DNA from: Eudromia elegans
Lineage: Eukaryota; Chordata; Aves; Tinamiformes; Tinamidae
Direction: 5' to 3'
DNA length: 64,000 nt
NCBI GenBank assembly: GCA_003342815.1
Contig: PTEX01000031.1
Coordinates: 2,991,984-3,055,983, forward strand
In this document: positions 22,357-32,274 of the stretch, one piece after another
How positions within the stretch are numbered: the first letter of the stretch is position 1
Layout of the letters: every line of letters begins with the position of its first letter
Translations under genes and position numbers: made by a program
The notes under the pieces: model-generated
Seen by the model: the letters and a program-made list of their open reading frames with translations, nothing else
Told to the model about the DNA's origin: nothing
Databases searched by the model: none

Positions 22357-23035
22357 AATTCAAAAGCCTGCTTTTTAAATCAAGAGCCTGATATTCTTCC
22401 CTTAATTTTCCCCCTACTCTTAAAATTCCTAACACTTGACCTGGTCCTCCAGGCTGCCACTGCGACGCTCCTTGTCCCACCCAGCGGAAGGTGCCTCCTT
22501 CCCTGCCCTGCTTCTCACACTGAACTCAGGATCTGTTAAGTGGCCCAGCCCATCCATCTGGCTGGTGACACTGAGTCTTTGCAGCTTCTGTTCCCATCTC
22601 CTCTTTTTGCAGCATTCAGTAACTTCCTTCTCTTCTGGGGCCACCCTTAAAGGTCCACGAGCCTTGTTTTTCATTGCTGCCTTGTCAGGAAACCCTTGCC
22701 ACCGCATCTATCAACACAGTCATCAGGCCTGGATGCATGAGTAGGGTTCCCCTCACTTTTTTCATTACCACATAATTTATTAATATCCTCCTGAGCAACA
22801 TGAATTTATCTTGATGAAATTGCTCCCATTGGCCACGCAGCACAAAGACTGCTCAGGGAGTCTGGCAAAATGCTCATCGAAGGGGTGTCCAGTAGCCAAG
22901 TGGGGTTCTCTGAATCCTTCTCTTCTGCACCACAATTTCCACCTATTTCGCTGTCTTGGAACAACTGTCCATGTACCCCTAGTCTCAGCACATTTCTGTA
23001 ACAGCTATTCCTCTTTCACATTAGTTTTGCTGGGG
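22357..23035. other. Non-coding stretch
   Basis: GC-raised between 22,430 and 22,720 with mutually antisense frames of about 92-102 codons, treated as chance. Nothing else seen. Confidence 0.5.
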
Positions 23036-23061
23036 AAAAAAAAAAATACAAAAAAAAAAAA
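23036..23061. repeat. Poly-A tract
   Basis: Two A-runs (11 and 12 bases) separated by TAC. It sits immediately left of the CpG-retaining block at 23090. Confidence 0.85.
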
Positions 23062-23089
23062 GGCCATTGCAGTGCAACCCAGCCAGCTC

Positions 23090-23470
23090 CCTGCTCCATT
23101 ATAGCCCGAAATTAAAGCGCAGGAGGCCCTCCGCAAAGGCGGCTGGCTAACGGCTCTCCTGGTGGACATTAGGCAAGAGATGCATTTGTGACATGAGTGG
23201 CAGCTGTGCAGACACCAGTTTATGCCATTCAGCACAGCTATTTCATTAATTGCGTTTCACGGTTCATTTCCTCAGATTACACTCAAAATAAATAAATAAG
23301 ACGACAAAGCTGCTACGCTCTCCGAGCCGTGCGCCACACACAAAGAAGGAAAAAATGCCCTCGCTTTAATTGGCTTCCTACATATTTTTCTGTCGTAGGT
23401 GCGCTTTAAACTGTAAAGTCAAAAATAAAATAAATTGCAGTTATATTCTGCTGTCTAATTATCTCTTCAG
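23090..23470. promoter_or_regulatory. Candidate conserved non-coding element, CpG-retaining
   Basis: About 15 CpGs lie between 23106 and 23404 although overall composition is only moderately GC. The block mixes them with homeodomain-type cores (TCATTAATTGCG, CTTTAATTGGC, GTCTAATTATC) and E-box-like CAGCTG. There is no open frame or repeat. CpG retention in an otherwise CpG-poor landscape suggests constraint or low methylation. Judged by eye. Confidence 0.4.
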
Positions 23471-24150
23471 TTTTCCACAGAGACTTGGTGATTTACAGAG
23501 AACCCTGCTATGAAGAAGCATGCTTTAATGAAAATTTTTGTAGAGGCTTGCCTATTACTATGATGTATTTGTATCCGCTGATCTACAAGTTTAAGTTTTG
23601 TGGCTTAAATTTAACATTAGAAAACTGTGCTTAGTCTTGGGAAACCAATGGGACCGACACCGGTTTAGGAACAGAGTCCTTGTGTATCCGTATGACGTAT
23701 GAAAAAGAGCGTGTGTACGTGGGCACTAAGTATAGGAAGTGATGCAGAAATCAAAAATTGCTGAAGCAGAAATGAATCGTGTACCCACAAGTGCCAGTGA
23801 CACAGGGAAGTACCAGCACTGCGAGTAATGTCAGTGAGCACTGAGAAAAGGCACGCGACCCATAGCAGGCAGGTGACCTGTTCAGAGCCACAAAACCCTG
23901 GGAAGAGCTGCTCCCGGAGCCGTGAATATTTAAGATTAAACATTATAGGGAACGTTTAGTCCAAAAATCAAACAAACAGCAACATGGTATTTCATAAAAT
24001 AACAGATATTACCTCCAAAGGTCTAATTTGTCCCTCACACCCCAAAACTGGGCCGAACCAGACCCAGGACCCTCTGCAGACCACAGGGCAGCGAGCACCA
24101 CTCTGTGAGACACACGAGCAGCAGCATCTCATGGCAGCAGCTTTTCAGGG
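23471..24150. other. Non-coding stretch
   Basis: Mixed unique sequence. A palindromic CAGGTGACCTG lies at 23870-23880. The 163-codon open frame 23984-24475 begins here but shows no domain and has unlike composition along its length. Confidence 0.45.
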
Positions 24151-24340
24151 AGCGGATATCTGGCATTTCTCTTTGTTTGCTTGTTTGTCTGTTTTTACAG
24201 GAGATGTAAATATTGGAAGCTGCACGTTTGCAAAAAGCTGGGTGGGGAGGCGGGAGGGAGAGAGGAACAAATATAGAAAAGCAAGAAAAAAGACGGGGCA
24301 GAGAGTCAAGATAATGGCTGAGTTACAGCCAGCCACTGCC

Positions 24341-24348
24341 TATAAATA
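24341..24348 (+). promoter_or_regulatory. TATA-box-like site 1
   Basis: TATAAATA, a full match to the TATA consensus, is followed from about 24390 by a CpG-rich segment (GGAGCGTTTCCGCGCTCTCG). A start would be expected near 24371. It may instead be a MEF2-like site. Confidence 0.3.
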
Positions 24349-24481
24349 CCTGCAGTGTGAAAAGCACTCTCTGGATATATATTTCGGAGCTGCTCTAAGC
24401 ACGGAGCGTTTCCGCGCTCTCGGGCTCGCTGTGCTTCCCGGACAGATGGCCATTCACACTTCAGCGCTCACTTAAGCACAT

Positions 24482-24573
24482 ACGTCAACGATGACAGAAC
24501 ATTTCAGCTGAGAACAGGCCAATGCAATCTTCCAAATTCAAGGCTATCTGTCATTTTTGTGGGTTATATAAAA
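24482..24573 (+). promoter_or_regulatory. Candidate core promoter: CRE-like site, CCAAT box, TATA box
   Basis: In order: ACGTCA at 24482-24487 (CRE half-site type), CCAAT at 24519-24523 within GGCCAATG, and TATATAAAA at 24565-24573. CCAAT-to-TATA spacing is about 45 bases, as in classic promoters. The expected start, about 30 bases downstream of TATA, falls at 24595-24600, exactly where the CpG-dense stretch begins. This combination is the most promoter-like arrangement in the window. No transcript evidence is available. Confidence 0.4.
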
Positions 24574-24598
24574 CCCGAGTCAGAAGAAAGTAGGACTG

Positions 24599-24789
24599 CG
24601 CTTATCCGGCGAGCGAGAAGGGAAATGGAAAATTCCACTCGGCTCGCTGCCGGCGGGAGCCACGGGCAGGCCGAGGGCGTTGGACACGGAGCCTCTTCCC
24701 AGCCATCGCAGCCAAGACGCGGTAGAAGCCGGTGCCAGACCATAGACCAAGCGGCCACGACACGGACCTAGGCACAGATTCGCCTTCCG
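24599..24789. promoter_or_regulatory. CpG-island-like stretch
   Basis: I count 21 CpGs in 191 bases, close to or above the number expected from base composition, while flanking DNA is CpG-depleted. It lies directly downstream of the candidate promoter. It is short relative to usual island definitions (200 bases or more), unless the CpG-rich segment at about 24390-24440 is included. Confidence 0.5.
24625..24771 (+). CDS. Short open frame downstream of candidate promoter, 48 codons, unknown
   Basis: This is the first ATG after the predicted start. It has a good Kozak context (G at -3, G at +4) and opens a 48-codon frame beginning MENSTRLAAGGSHGQAEG. The product is rich in Gly, Ser, Gln and Arg and has no domain I recognise. 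A second ATG at 24804 gives MLQREIGEEFELTNVLLGF and a stop. Either could be part of a first exon, an upstream open frame of an RNA, or chance in CpG-rich DNA. Confidence 0.15.
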   Translation: MENSTRLAAGGSHGQAEGVGHGASSQPSQPRRGRSRCQTIDQAATTRT

Positions 24790-24800
24790 TGGCCATCACA

Positions 24801-26029
24801 GCCATGTTGCAGAGGGAAATCGGGGAGGAATTTGAGCTTACCAACGTGCTCTTGGGCTTCAGGGTGGGCTACGCTTAGGAGGGGAAAGCTTTGAGTGCAG
24901 AGATCTCCTCGCGGCACCTTCAGATCCTGCCTGCTGCAGGATGGACCCGTGTCCCGCCAGGAACATCTAGTTAAGGGGCATCATCAACTATAGCAAATGA
25001 TTTTTTATTTTTTTAGATCAAATAAACTTCACAGGCAATCTTTTGGGAACTTTGCCAAACCTGAACCAACCTATGAACCATTTAAAGTTCAATTAATTAG
25101 CAATTAGCAGGACAGAATTAACACAGGGGAACACTTAAGAGAGTGTATATGTAATCAGCCAATAATTACCACCACCGCAACGGCAGTGTGACACAGTGTG
25201 AGTTTCAAGCATATCCACCTAAGTGCATAAAGATAATGAACAGAGTAGCAGCTAGATATTTTAGCTGGCCATCCATGTGAATCTCCAGCAAGTCTACTCT
25301 GCAATTTGCACCTAAACTACTAACCATAAAGCTAAAGAAGCTCAACTGGGAGTACAAAAACTTCCCTAAAGTTGCAGCATTATCTAGCAGCTGGGTCTCA
25401 AAATCATGCTTTGCAATCAGATTGGCAGCAATCGAGGCTATTGCTGCACTGCACCTGTGTCATTGGTGCCTGCAAAGGGGGACACCACCGCGTCCATAGG
25501 GGGAACACAACCATGGATGAGCAGTCTGAGCTGCTGAGCAAACGGGGCCGGAGCCAAGAACAGGGAATACAAAAACCAGATTGACCTTGGCTGATCCTGT
25601 TGTTCCGAAATTAAAACCCATGAAAACTCTCGAGTTTAGCAAAAAAATTGTTTACAGGCCAGCTGAGTGAATTCAGGACGCAGTGAGTCACCCCAGCAGG
25701 CAAACCCCGCATCCCACCCGGGCAGTCGCACGCCAGTGGCCTTCGAGTACAGCAAGGGCCGTTCTACGACACACAAAGGACTGAAGAGACTATCGAAGCC
25801 TTCAGGATTTTTCAGCCATGCCTAGGACAAAAATTCAGAAAGAAAAGGCTAAACAAAGAAGCTTGAGACAGCGGAGCCAGCTCTACTGCTTCCAAAGGTA
25901 TAAAATACAGCGGTGAGTAGCTGGACTTAACATTAGCCAGGTGCTCAGTGCTGGAAAAGGCCCCTTAACAAGCTCCTCGGTCACCTCTCTGTGACACCAG
26001 GAGGCACCAATGCAGGAAGATCCTGCCAG
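24801..26029. other. Non-coding stretch, no gene seen
   Basis: Mixed unique sequence with short frames on both strands. No splice donor of strong quality was found shortly downstream of the CpG-rich stretch, so a spliced transcript from it cannot be outlined. Confidence 0.45.
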
Positions 26030-26098
26030 GCACAGCCCAGGAGCCACTTTACAGATGAGCAGATTAACAGAGCAGAGGATTGACCTGGGGCAGGGCTG
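26030..26098 (-). repeat. MIR-like SINE fragment
   Basis: CCACTTTACAGATGAGCAG, then ATTAACAGAGCAGAGGATTG and ACCTGGGGCAGG, follows the reverse MIR segment 'cattttacagatgaggaaactgaggcacagagaggttaagtgacttgccca'. MIR-type SINEs are very old and survive only as fragments in sauropsids. Confidence 0.4.
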
Positions 26099-28392
26099 GC
26101 TGGAGAGACACGCGGGTGCTGCGAGCACCTCGACGACGAGAAGAAAACAGAATCACTGCTCAGCTTCCCATTGAACAAGTTCAATCTGAAGGAAAAGAAT
26201 AATTAGCTTTTCTTCTGCAAGGTAATTGGCAATTCATTCTAACCACAGAAAAAGCAGTTTTTGTGGGGGAGGCTCAACATATATCAGCAGAAAAACTGTC
26301 TGTCCATCCCTTTTTCCCCTGTTCCTGATCTCAGCTTTCTCTTGCAGCTGATGAGGGGATTTGAGGTGGATCGAACATGCAGGGAAGAGGGCAGGATGGT
26401 CAAGACACAGCTTTGTACTGTGGGTGGCATTTCTGTATTTCACACTAGGTCATGGCTCAGGCGTCTGATGGGAGCTGCCACATCCGACTGAAGCAGTGGA
26501 GTATAAGCAAGATAGAAATTGCTTCTGGATGAACACCATTTATTTAAAATATTAATTTTTATAGGAAGAAAGCTTTGATCTAAAAATAATTTTATCCCAG
26601 CTATATGGAAATTTCATTCCTCTTTAAAGCAACAGATGACTCACTGTCTCCCACTGTAAGCAATATGAATTATGCTTATGTAATCTCTAGCCAAATTGGT
26701 TTATAGTCACTACAGACTTGGGTGCAATATACATCAAATACTACAGATTTCCTTTGAGTAGATTGAACTATTTTAGCTCTCAGAAGCAGAAATTAATTTT
26801 ATAAAGACTACTGAACACAGAATTTGAATTTCTGGATTATTACCTTTCTACACACACATTTAGGCACTCCTGCATGGTTTAAGCTTTCTGAGGGTGCTGA
26901 ATTTTCCTCCTATTATCTCCTAACTTCTCAGCAAATGCTGCAAACACATATTCTAAAATCCAAGTGCAGCAAAGAACCGACGGGACAAACAAATATCACT
27001 GTGGCACTGGGAAATGCCCCCTGTTTCTTCCACTATACCTCCCCAACCCGCACTATTAAACTGCAAAGACAATCCAAAGCCCATTGGCCACAACCACGTT
27101 TTCCAAAGGCGACCTTGCCCATCACAGATCTGTTCAGAAACCTAAAGCTCCCGAGATGCAGTCGAGCACTCTCTGCTTGCTATCTCACACATTCTCTATC
27201 AGTTACAGAACTTTCATTTCAGGTTGCTCACACGCACCTCCTGACTGCATAAATACTACTAATGCCTCTTAATTACACATATGTTTGGGTTCCACTTTCT
27301 ATCATTAACATAGGATCAATTCCTCAGTAGGCGACAGTAGTCCATGCTTTTAACAGCACCTTTTCTGGGCCTGCTTAGCAGTACACAGGCCAAGGGGTTG
27401 ATGTTCTGCTGCATTCTCAAAATCCTCTGCTTATCTGGTGTTGTCACCTCAAGTCGTCCCTCATCTCTGCTGCAGGGTTGGGCCTCTCCAAGCCTCAGCA
27501 CCCCATGTACCATCTCAAGTCTTCGCTTGAGCAGAATTGCATTAGCCTAGAGTAGTCGGTGGCATTTAAATCACCCAGCAACAATGGGAATTTACTTGGA
27601 ATATCTGATTATTATTAGTGGGATGCTTCTCGTAATTACTATACAAACCTTATTTTGTGGTTGCAAAATGTAATTCTCTTCAAATAGCTGGTCTGCCTTG
27701 TGTTTTAATAAACCAACTTATTGAAATTCGTGTTTTAGTTATTAAATATTGCAGCTATACAAAAAGAAATATCGCCTACAGTTTAAACATGATAAACAAG
27801 AAATTGGCTTTTCATGTCAGCTGTCAAATATGTTAGTGAACATATATTTTCAGTGTAAAAATAACAGCAGGAACACTACCTGAACTGCTCTGAAAATATC
27901 AATCTACAGATAACACTAGTACATTTCAAAAGCCAAGGCTCAACCTTTTTTTCTTTTTTTTAATTTTTTTTTTAAAAAAACAACTTTCATTCAGCCCTTA
28001 ACAGCTTGTACAGCTGAAATCCAACCTGGGATAGAAGACCCATTTCTCTCTAGAGAAGGCACTTGCATGACCTGGTCGAAGGAAACTTCAAGGTCTAACA
28101 AACCTTTCAGAAAGAAAATATTGCAACAAAAAGATGTCCACACAGAAGCTATGGCAGTTGTGAGAAATCTGTACACGCCGTCTCTTCAGACATATCTGAA
28201 ACCTTCAACAAACCAACGCCATCATGGTATAGTGCAACGCTTTGTAAGGAGACAGGAGAAAGGGACGAGAAACAAGAACTTTCTAAAAATCTATTAGGTA
28301 GGTGTCTGTATTTGAGAAGGAAAGAAGAAAAGCAGAAATTCTAAGGGAATCACTTTGCCTCTTTCTGTTTTCTGAGGTTGAGTTTAACTTAC
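26099..28392. other. Non-coding stretch with AT-rich candidate enhancer tracts
   Basis: Two AT-rich unique tracts (about 26520-26760 and 27545-27870) carry varied TAAT, TATTTA and forkhead-like words and no simple repeats, and they look like weak conserved-element candidates. The 142-codon frame at 26824-27252 has no motif. A T-rich/A-rich tract lies at about 27945-27985. Confidence 0.4.
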
Positions 28393-28435
28393 CATTATTG
28401 GATGGCTCCAGTAACATCTTTTGCTACCTCGCACC
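28393..28435 (-). other. Candidate 43-nt exon with paired consensus splice sites
   Basis: On the minus strand, acceptor aaactactcttttag precedes and donor ATG|GTAAGT follows. One frame is open across the 43 bases (VRGSKRCYWSHPIM); another reads CEVAKDVTGAIQ and then stops. It could be a small exon of a coding or non-coding transcript on the same strand as the left-edge candidates. Chance pairing cannot be excluded. Confidence 0.2.
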
Positions 28436-28576
28436 CTAAAAGAGTAGTTTGGAAAGCAGTAAAACCCTAGTGCTGACAGGGAGCAGCTTGCTAAAGAACA
28501 AGCCTCCAGCTCACCCAAGACCCACAGCTAGCTCCGCTCTGCAAAGCGGGTCATTATTTGGTTATCAGACACACAC

Positions 28577-28665
28577 GCCAAGTCATAAATTAATATTAAA
28601 GTCAGTGATGGGACCTGAACCTTGATCTGGTGGCTTCCCAGGTGAGTGCTCTGCACTTGAGGTAA
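28577..28665 (-). repeat. MIR-like SINE fragment, tRNA-derived part
   Basis: CCAAGTCATA, AAAGTCAGTGATGGGACCTG, AACC and a downstream CCCAGGTGAGTGCTCTGCAC match in order the reverse MIR head 'ccaaggtcacacagctagtaagtggcagagccgggattcgaacccaggtc..gtgctcttaacc'. The TGGGACCTGAACC piece corresponds to the B-box region. This is the clearest SINE relic in the window. Confidence 0.5.
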
Positions 28666-31020
28666 TAGAGTAATTAGGTAGCTTCTCCCTCTAAAGGATA
28701 ATTGCTGATATGTGCCGGCTGTTGGAGAGGAAGCCCTCCTGAGGAGCACACGTGGGTTTCCTTTTCCATTAAAAAAGAAACTTAACTTCTTCAGCAGTTA
28801 ACCCGCAGCATATAAACATGTTTAATGCCCGAGTCAGGAGCGTTCCTCTGAGTAACAAGCAACTAAACAAAGCAGAAAAAGTGGCAAAATAGCACTGAGG
28901 TTCAGAGGAAATCCCACAGTGGCCAGCAAGTTAAAACCACCTGGCTACCCATTCTGGGTCAGCACAAGCTACAGTCCTGCGCATGCCAGTGCAGAACCAG
29001 GGATAAAGGTGACAAAGCCGTGGGATCCCCAAGAAGCTCAAGAACAGTCTACCCCTCAGCTACAGGTAGAATTTCTCCAAGACTTCCACCCTCTGAGCCA
29101 CCATGTGGTTTTATCTCATGCAAAGAGCAAGAGTCTAGCTGCTCCGTTCATCCTGAGCTCCAGTTTCATGCCCAGAGATTTAAGCCTGCTCACCTATATG
29201 AATCTATATGTATGTTTATTAAATCAATCAAATGAATACATCTCATTTTATCTAAATATAGCCTAATCTTAATAAGATTACCCTGACCCATACAAAGCCA
29301 GCCCCATCACAAATGGGGAGCCTCCAGGACAGCTCAGAGGTTCTAATGGATGCAAAGGGGTTGTAGGGAGAGGGAACAGCAAGGCTGAAACCACATGAGG
29401 ACCCAGTTTAGCTCCACTGACATGTACAGAGTATTTCTTATTGATGCAAGTTAAACCAGGTTTATATCCCAAGCCTTTTAGGACGGATTCTGCCTTACCT
29501 TACATCTCCTGTGATCACTTAACGTTTTGAAGACTGAATGTAAAGCAGGTATGAAATGCTACTAGTCTTTTAGTGTCAGAACATAAATACCAACCTTTTT
29601 ATTTCCCTATATTTTTCTTCCATTGCAGAAGAGAGTTTGACTGCCTAAGTGAAAGATTGACACTATTTCAAACACTGCTGAGAGTTTTAACCTTTGTGAA
29701 AAACATAAAATTCTGGTTAGCATAATGTAAATCGGACTCTTTTTAGTTTATATCCGCATTGGGGAGGCCCTATGCAAGAACTGAGAGTGCTGCTCCTTTT
29801 CCCTCTGTTATTTATGCCTGGCAGGTCCGGGGATAGCACGCACAGACACCTGTGTGTCCAGCAGCCCCGGGATTTAGCACAGAGCTCATTTCTGGATGCA
29901 GAATCTGTTCCAGAATCTCTATTTCATTTTAAGAAGTCAGATTTCTGGATTGTTTGATTACAAACACAAATGTGAATCAAATAACAAATAATTCCTGCCC
30001 AGACCGGTAAATGTGAAGATAAGGGCTCTAAGAAGAGTTTTCATTACAGTTTCACAGCAACATTGCTACATTTTCCTCACAATGTTTTGTAAACCAGCTT
30101 TAAACTGTGAACTTTACATTCATCTATATATGTATGTCCTCACATATATATATATTTTAAAGTAATGCACTTGGACATATATATAAATGCTTTGGTATTG
30201 AATAAAGCTGGCAAAATAATCTAATAAAAATTAAAAAGCTTATGTTTATCAAGAATCCAAGTAAATAATCCATCTGGAAACTGGGTGTCTTGAAGCAGTC
30301 ATATATACTGAAATTTCTCTCTAGATTCAGCAGAGAACCCATGAGAGCTCTTTGGTAGCCACCCCTGACGGCACAGTAATGTCCACGCTTCCTCCACAGG
30401 CCTCCCACCTCACGACACGGCCTCAGTGCCAGCCTCTCTCAGGAAGGAGGGCAAACGGAGGCTCACAAGCCTCATTTCATCACGATGACCAACGTCAGTA
30501 CCTCTGAAAACCCCTTATGGTGCTCACCTCCAAGCACCAACCAACCTGCCCGCTAAGAACCTCATGGAGAGCATGAGGACCTCCTGTGCTTCATGGTGGA
30601 GGATTGTTCAGCATCTTCTGAACTAATTTGACTCAAAATGAAGTGTAGCTTCAAATGAGAACCCACTGCAGTTGTTACACTTGCAGATGGGAAGGCTGCC
30701 CAGGGCATGAGACGTCCCTGTATAAAACTGTCTATTAAAACTGCCGTGTGAACGTGTTGGTGTGGGAAACCATTTAACACATATAGCATCTTTGTCTGCC
30801 TGTTGGCAGGTTACAGTTCCATAATGTATTCATCCCTGCATTATCTGCCAAATTCTTTCCCGTTTTCAGCCTATTAATTGCACCCACAGTGTACTCGAGG
30901 TGTATCTGATATTCACACCACCACTGCCCATTCTCCTCCGGGCGAGGGGAGTCCTTAGCATCCCTTGTCTGCTGTGACCACTCAGGCTTCTGAGCTCAGC
31001 ATTAACTTTCTTACGAATAT
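28666..31020. other. Non-coding stretch, no gene seen
   Basis: Mixed unique sequence with a TA-rich tract at about 30122-30185. Short frames only. Nothing else could be supported. Confidence 0.5.
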
Positions 31021-31290
31021 TGTCAAACATTCATTTAAAATTTATCATTTTGGGAGCACTGCTGTCAATATATTAATTATCTGAATATTCATGAAAGTCA
31101 GCATAACCAATTTGAGTTTGATATAGCACTAAATGTAAGTTATTCAAAACTATGTTTATTCGTTTAACAACCTTTTGTTAACTGCATACAAGTTCAGCCT
31201 GCCATGCGACCAATGCTGAGGTGCTGATAATGCTCCGCTCGGGCAGGCGGTGTTCCCTAGAATTTGCAGTCACTGCCATTTTATGCCACA
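31021..31290. promoter_or_regulatory. Candidate conserved non-coding block
   Basis: Contains ATATTAATTATCTGAATATT, CATGAAAG, GTTTATTCGTTTAACAACC and CATGCGACCAATGC-type words, mixing homeodomain cores and retained CpGs with no repeat or reading frame. Called by pattern only. Confidence 0.28.
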
Positions 31291-32225
31291 ACTCATGCAC
31301 ACAGCACAGTTTTCTTTATGTTCATTAATAACTCTAGGTCTGAAGAGGCTATTAGGTAACCATATCAAAACTGACAGTAGTTATACTGCTGTATTTCTTA
31401 GATCTGAAGTTTCTAATATTGCTCCAGTTAAATTTTCCCAGAGTCTGATATCCAAAGGAGAAGTTTATATAACGTGACTTAGCTGCCATGATTTGCCATC
31501 TGCATTTTGACTGCATTATTAAGTATCATGTTTGGCACAGCACCATTCCAGAAAAGGTTTGCCTCCTGTTTTCTCCAGAACCATTTCAAGTAGTATTTGA
31601 GTCTATTTCTTCCCATCTATCCACACAAACTGGCTATTTATCGAAGAATTCAACTATCTTATGATTCTGGCCTCACAGTTTCCTTGGAAATTTATCTTTG
31701 CTTTTTAAAATAAGAGAAGTTTGGCAGCAGAGAAGACAAATCCGTGTGACAAGAGGAGCACTCATTTGTCACAGCTGCAATTACCCAGCAGCCGTTGGAC
31801 ACGCCAACACAACAAGATGAGGTGGGATGGATCCACTGGAAGCTCTTGGCTTGGGGCTGAAGAAAACCCAAACCAGGGTTTGCTGCTCTCTGTGACTTTC
31901 TGAATATCACTATTCCTCTAAGTTGGTTGCACTTTTACAAGACTTGGCATTGACTCGAATTTTCCTAGATGCTTTGACATGATGCTTGAAGTCTCCCCAA
32001 ATGCTTCTAACTTAGCAAACTAACTCTCCTTCAGGTTAACTCTTTCTGACAGGCCTTTTAGAGATACGCTTCCCCCTCTCACATTGCTTTAAGTCATCGA
32101 ACGAGGCTCTTGGCATCGCTAAGGATGCACCAATTATTTTTCCACAAGGAACCTAATGCCACGAATACATGTGGGTTTGGATAAATGCATTTCCCTGGAT
32201 AGTGCCTAAACACATGAAAGAGCCT
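31291..32225. other. Non-coding stretch, no gene seen
   Basis: Unique sequence. Short frames only. Confidence 0.5.
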
Positions 32226-32274
32226 CCCCTTTGCACCATCAGCACCCCCTTTGCACCATCCCCTTTGCACCATC
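32226..32274. repeat. Three copies of a 15-base unit
   Basis: CCCCTTTGCACCATC occurs at 32226-32240, 32246-32260 and 32260-32274. The last two copies share one base and the first pair is separated by five bases. A young local duplication is likely because all copies are identical. Confidence 0.85.

Noticed and set aside
23984-24475. 163-codon + strand frame ahead of the candidate promoter
   Set aside because: It runs across the promoter-like signals, has no motif and its composition is uneven; more likely a chance frame.
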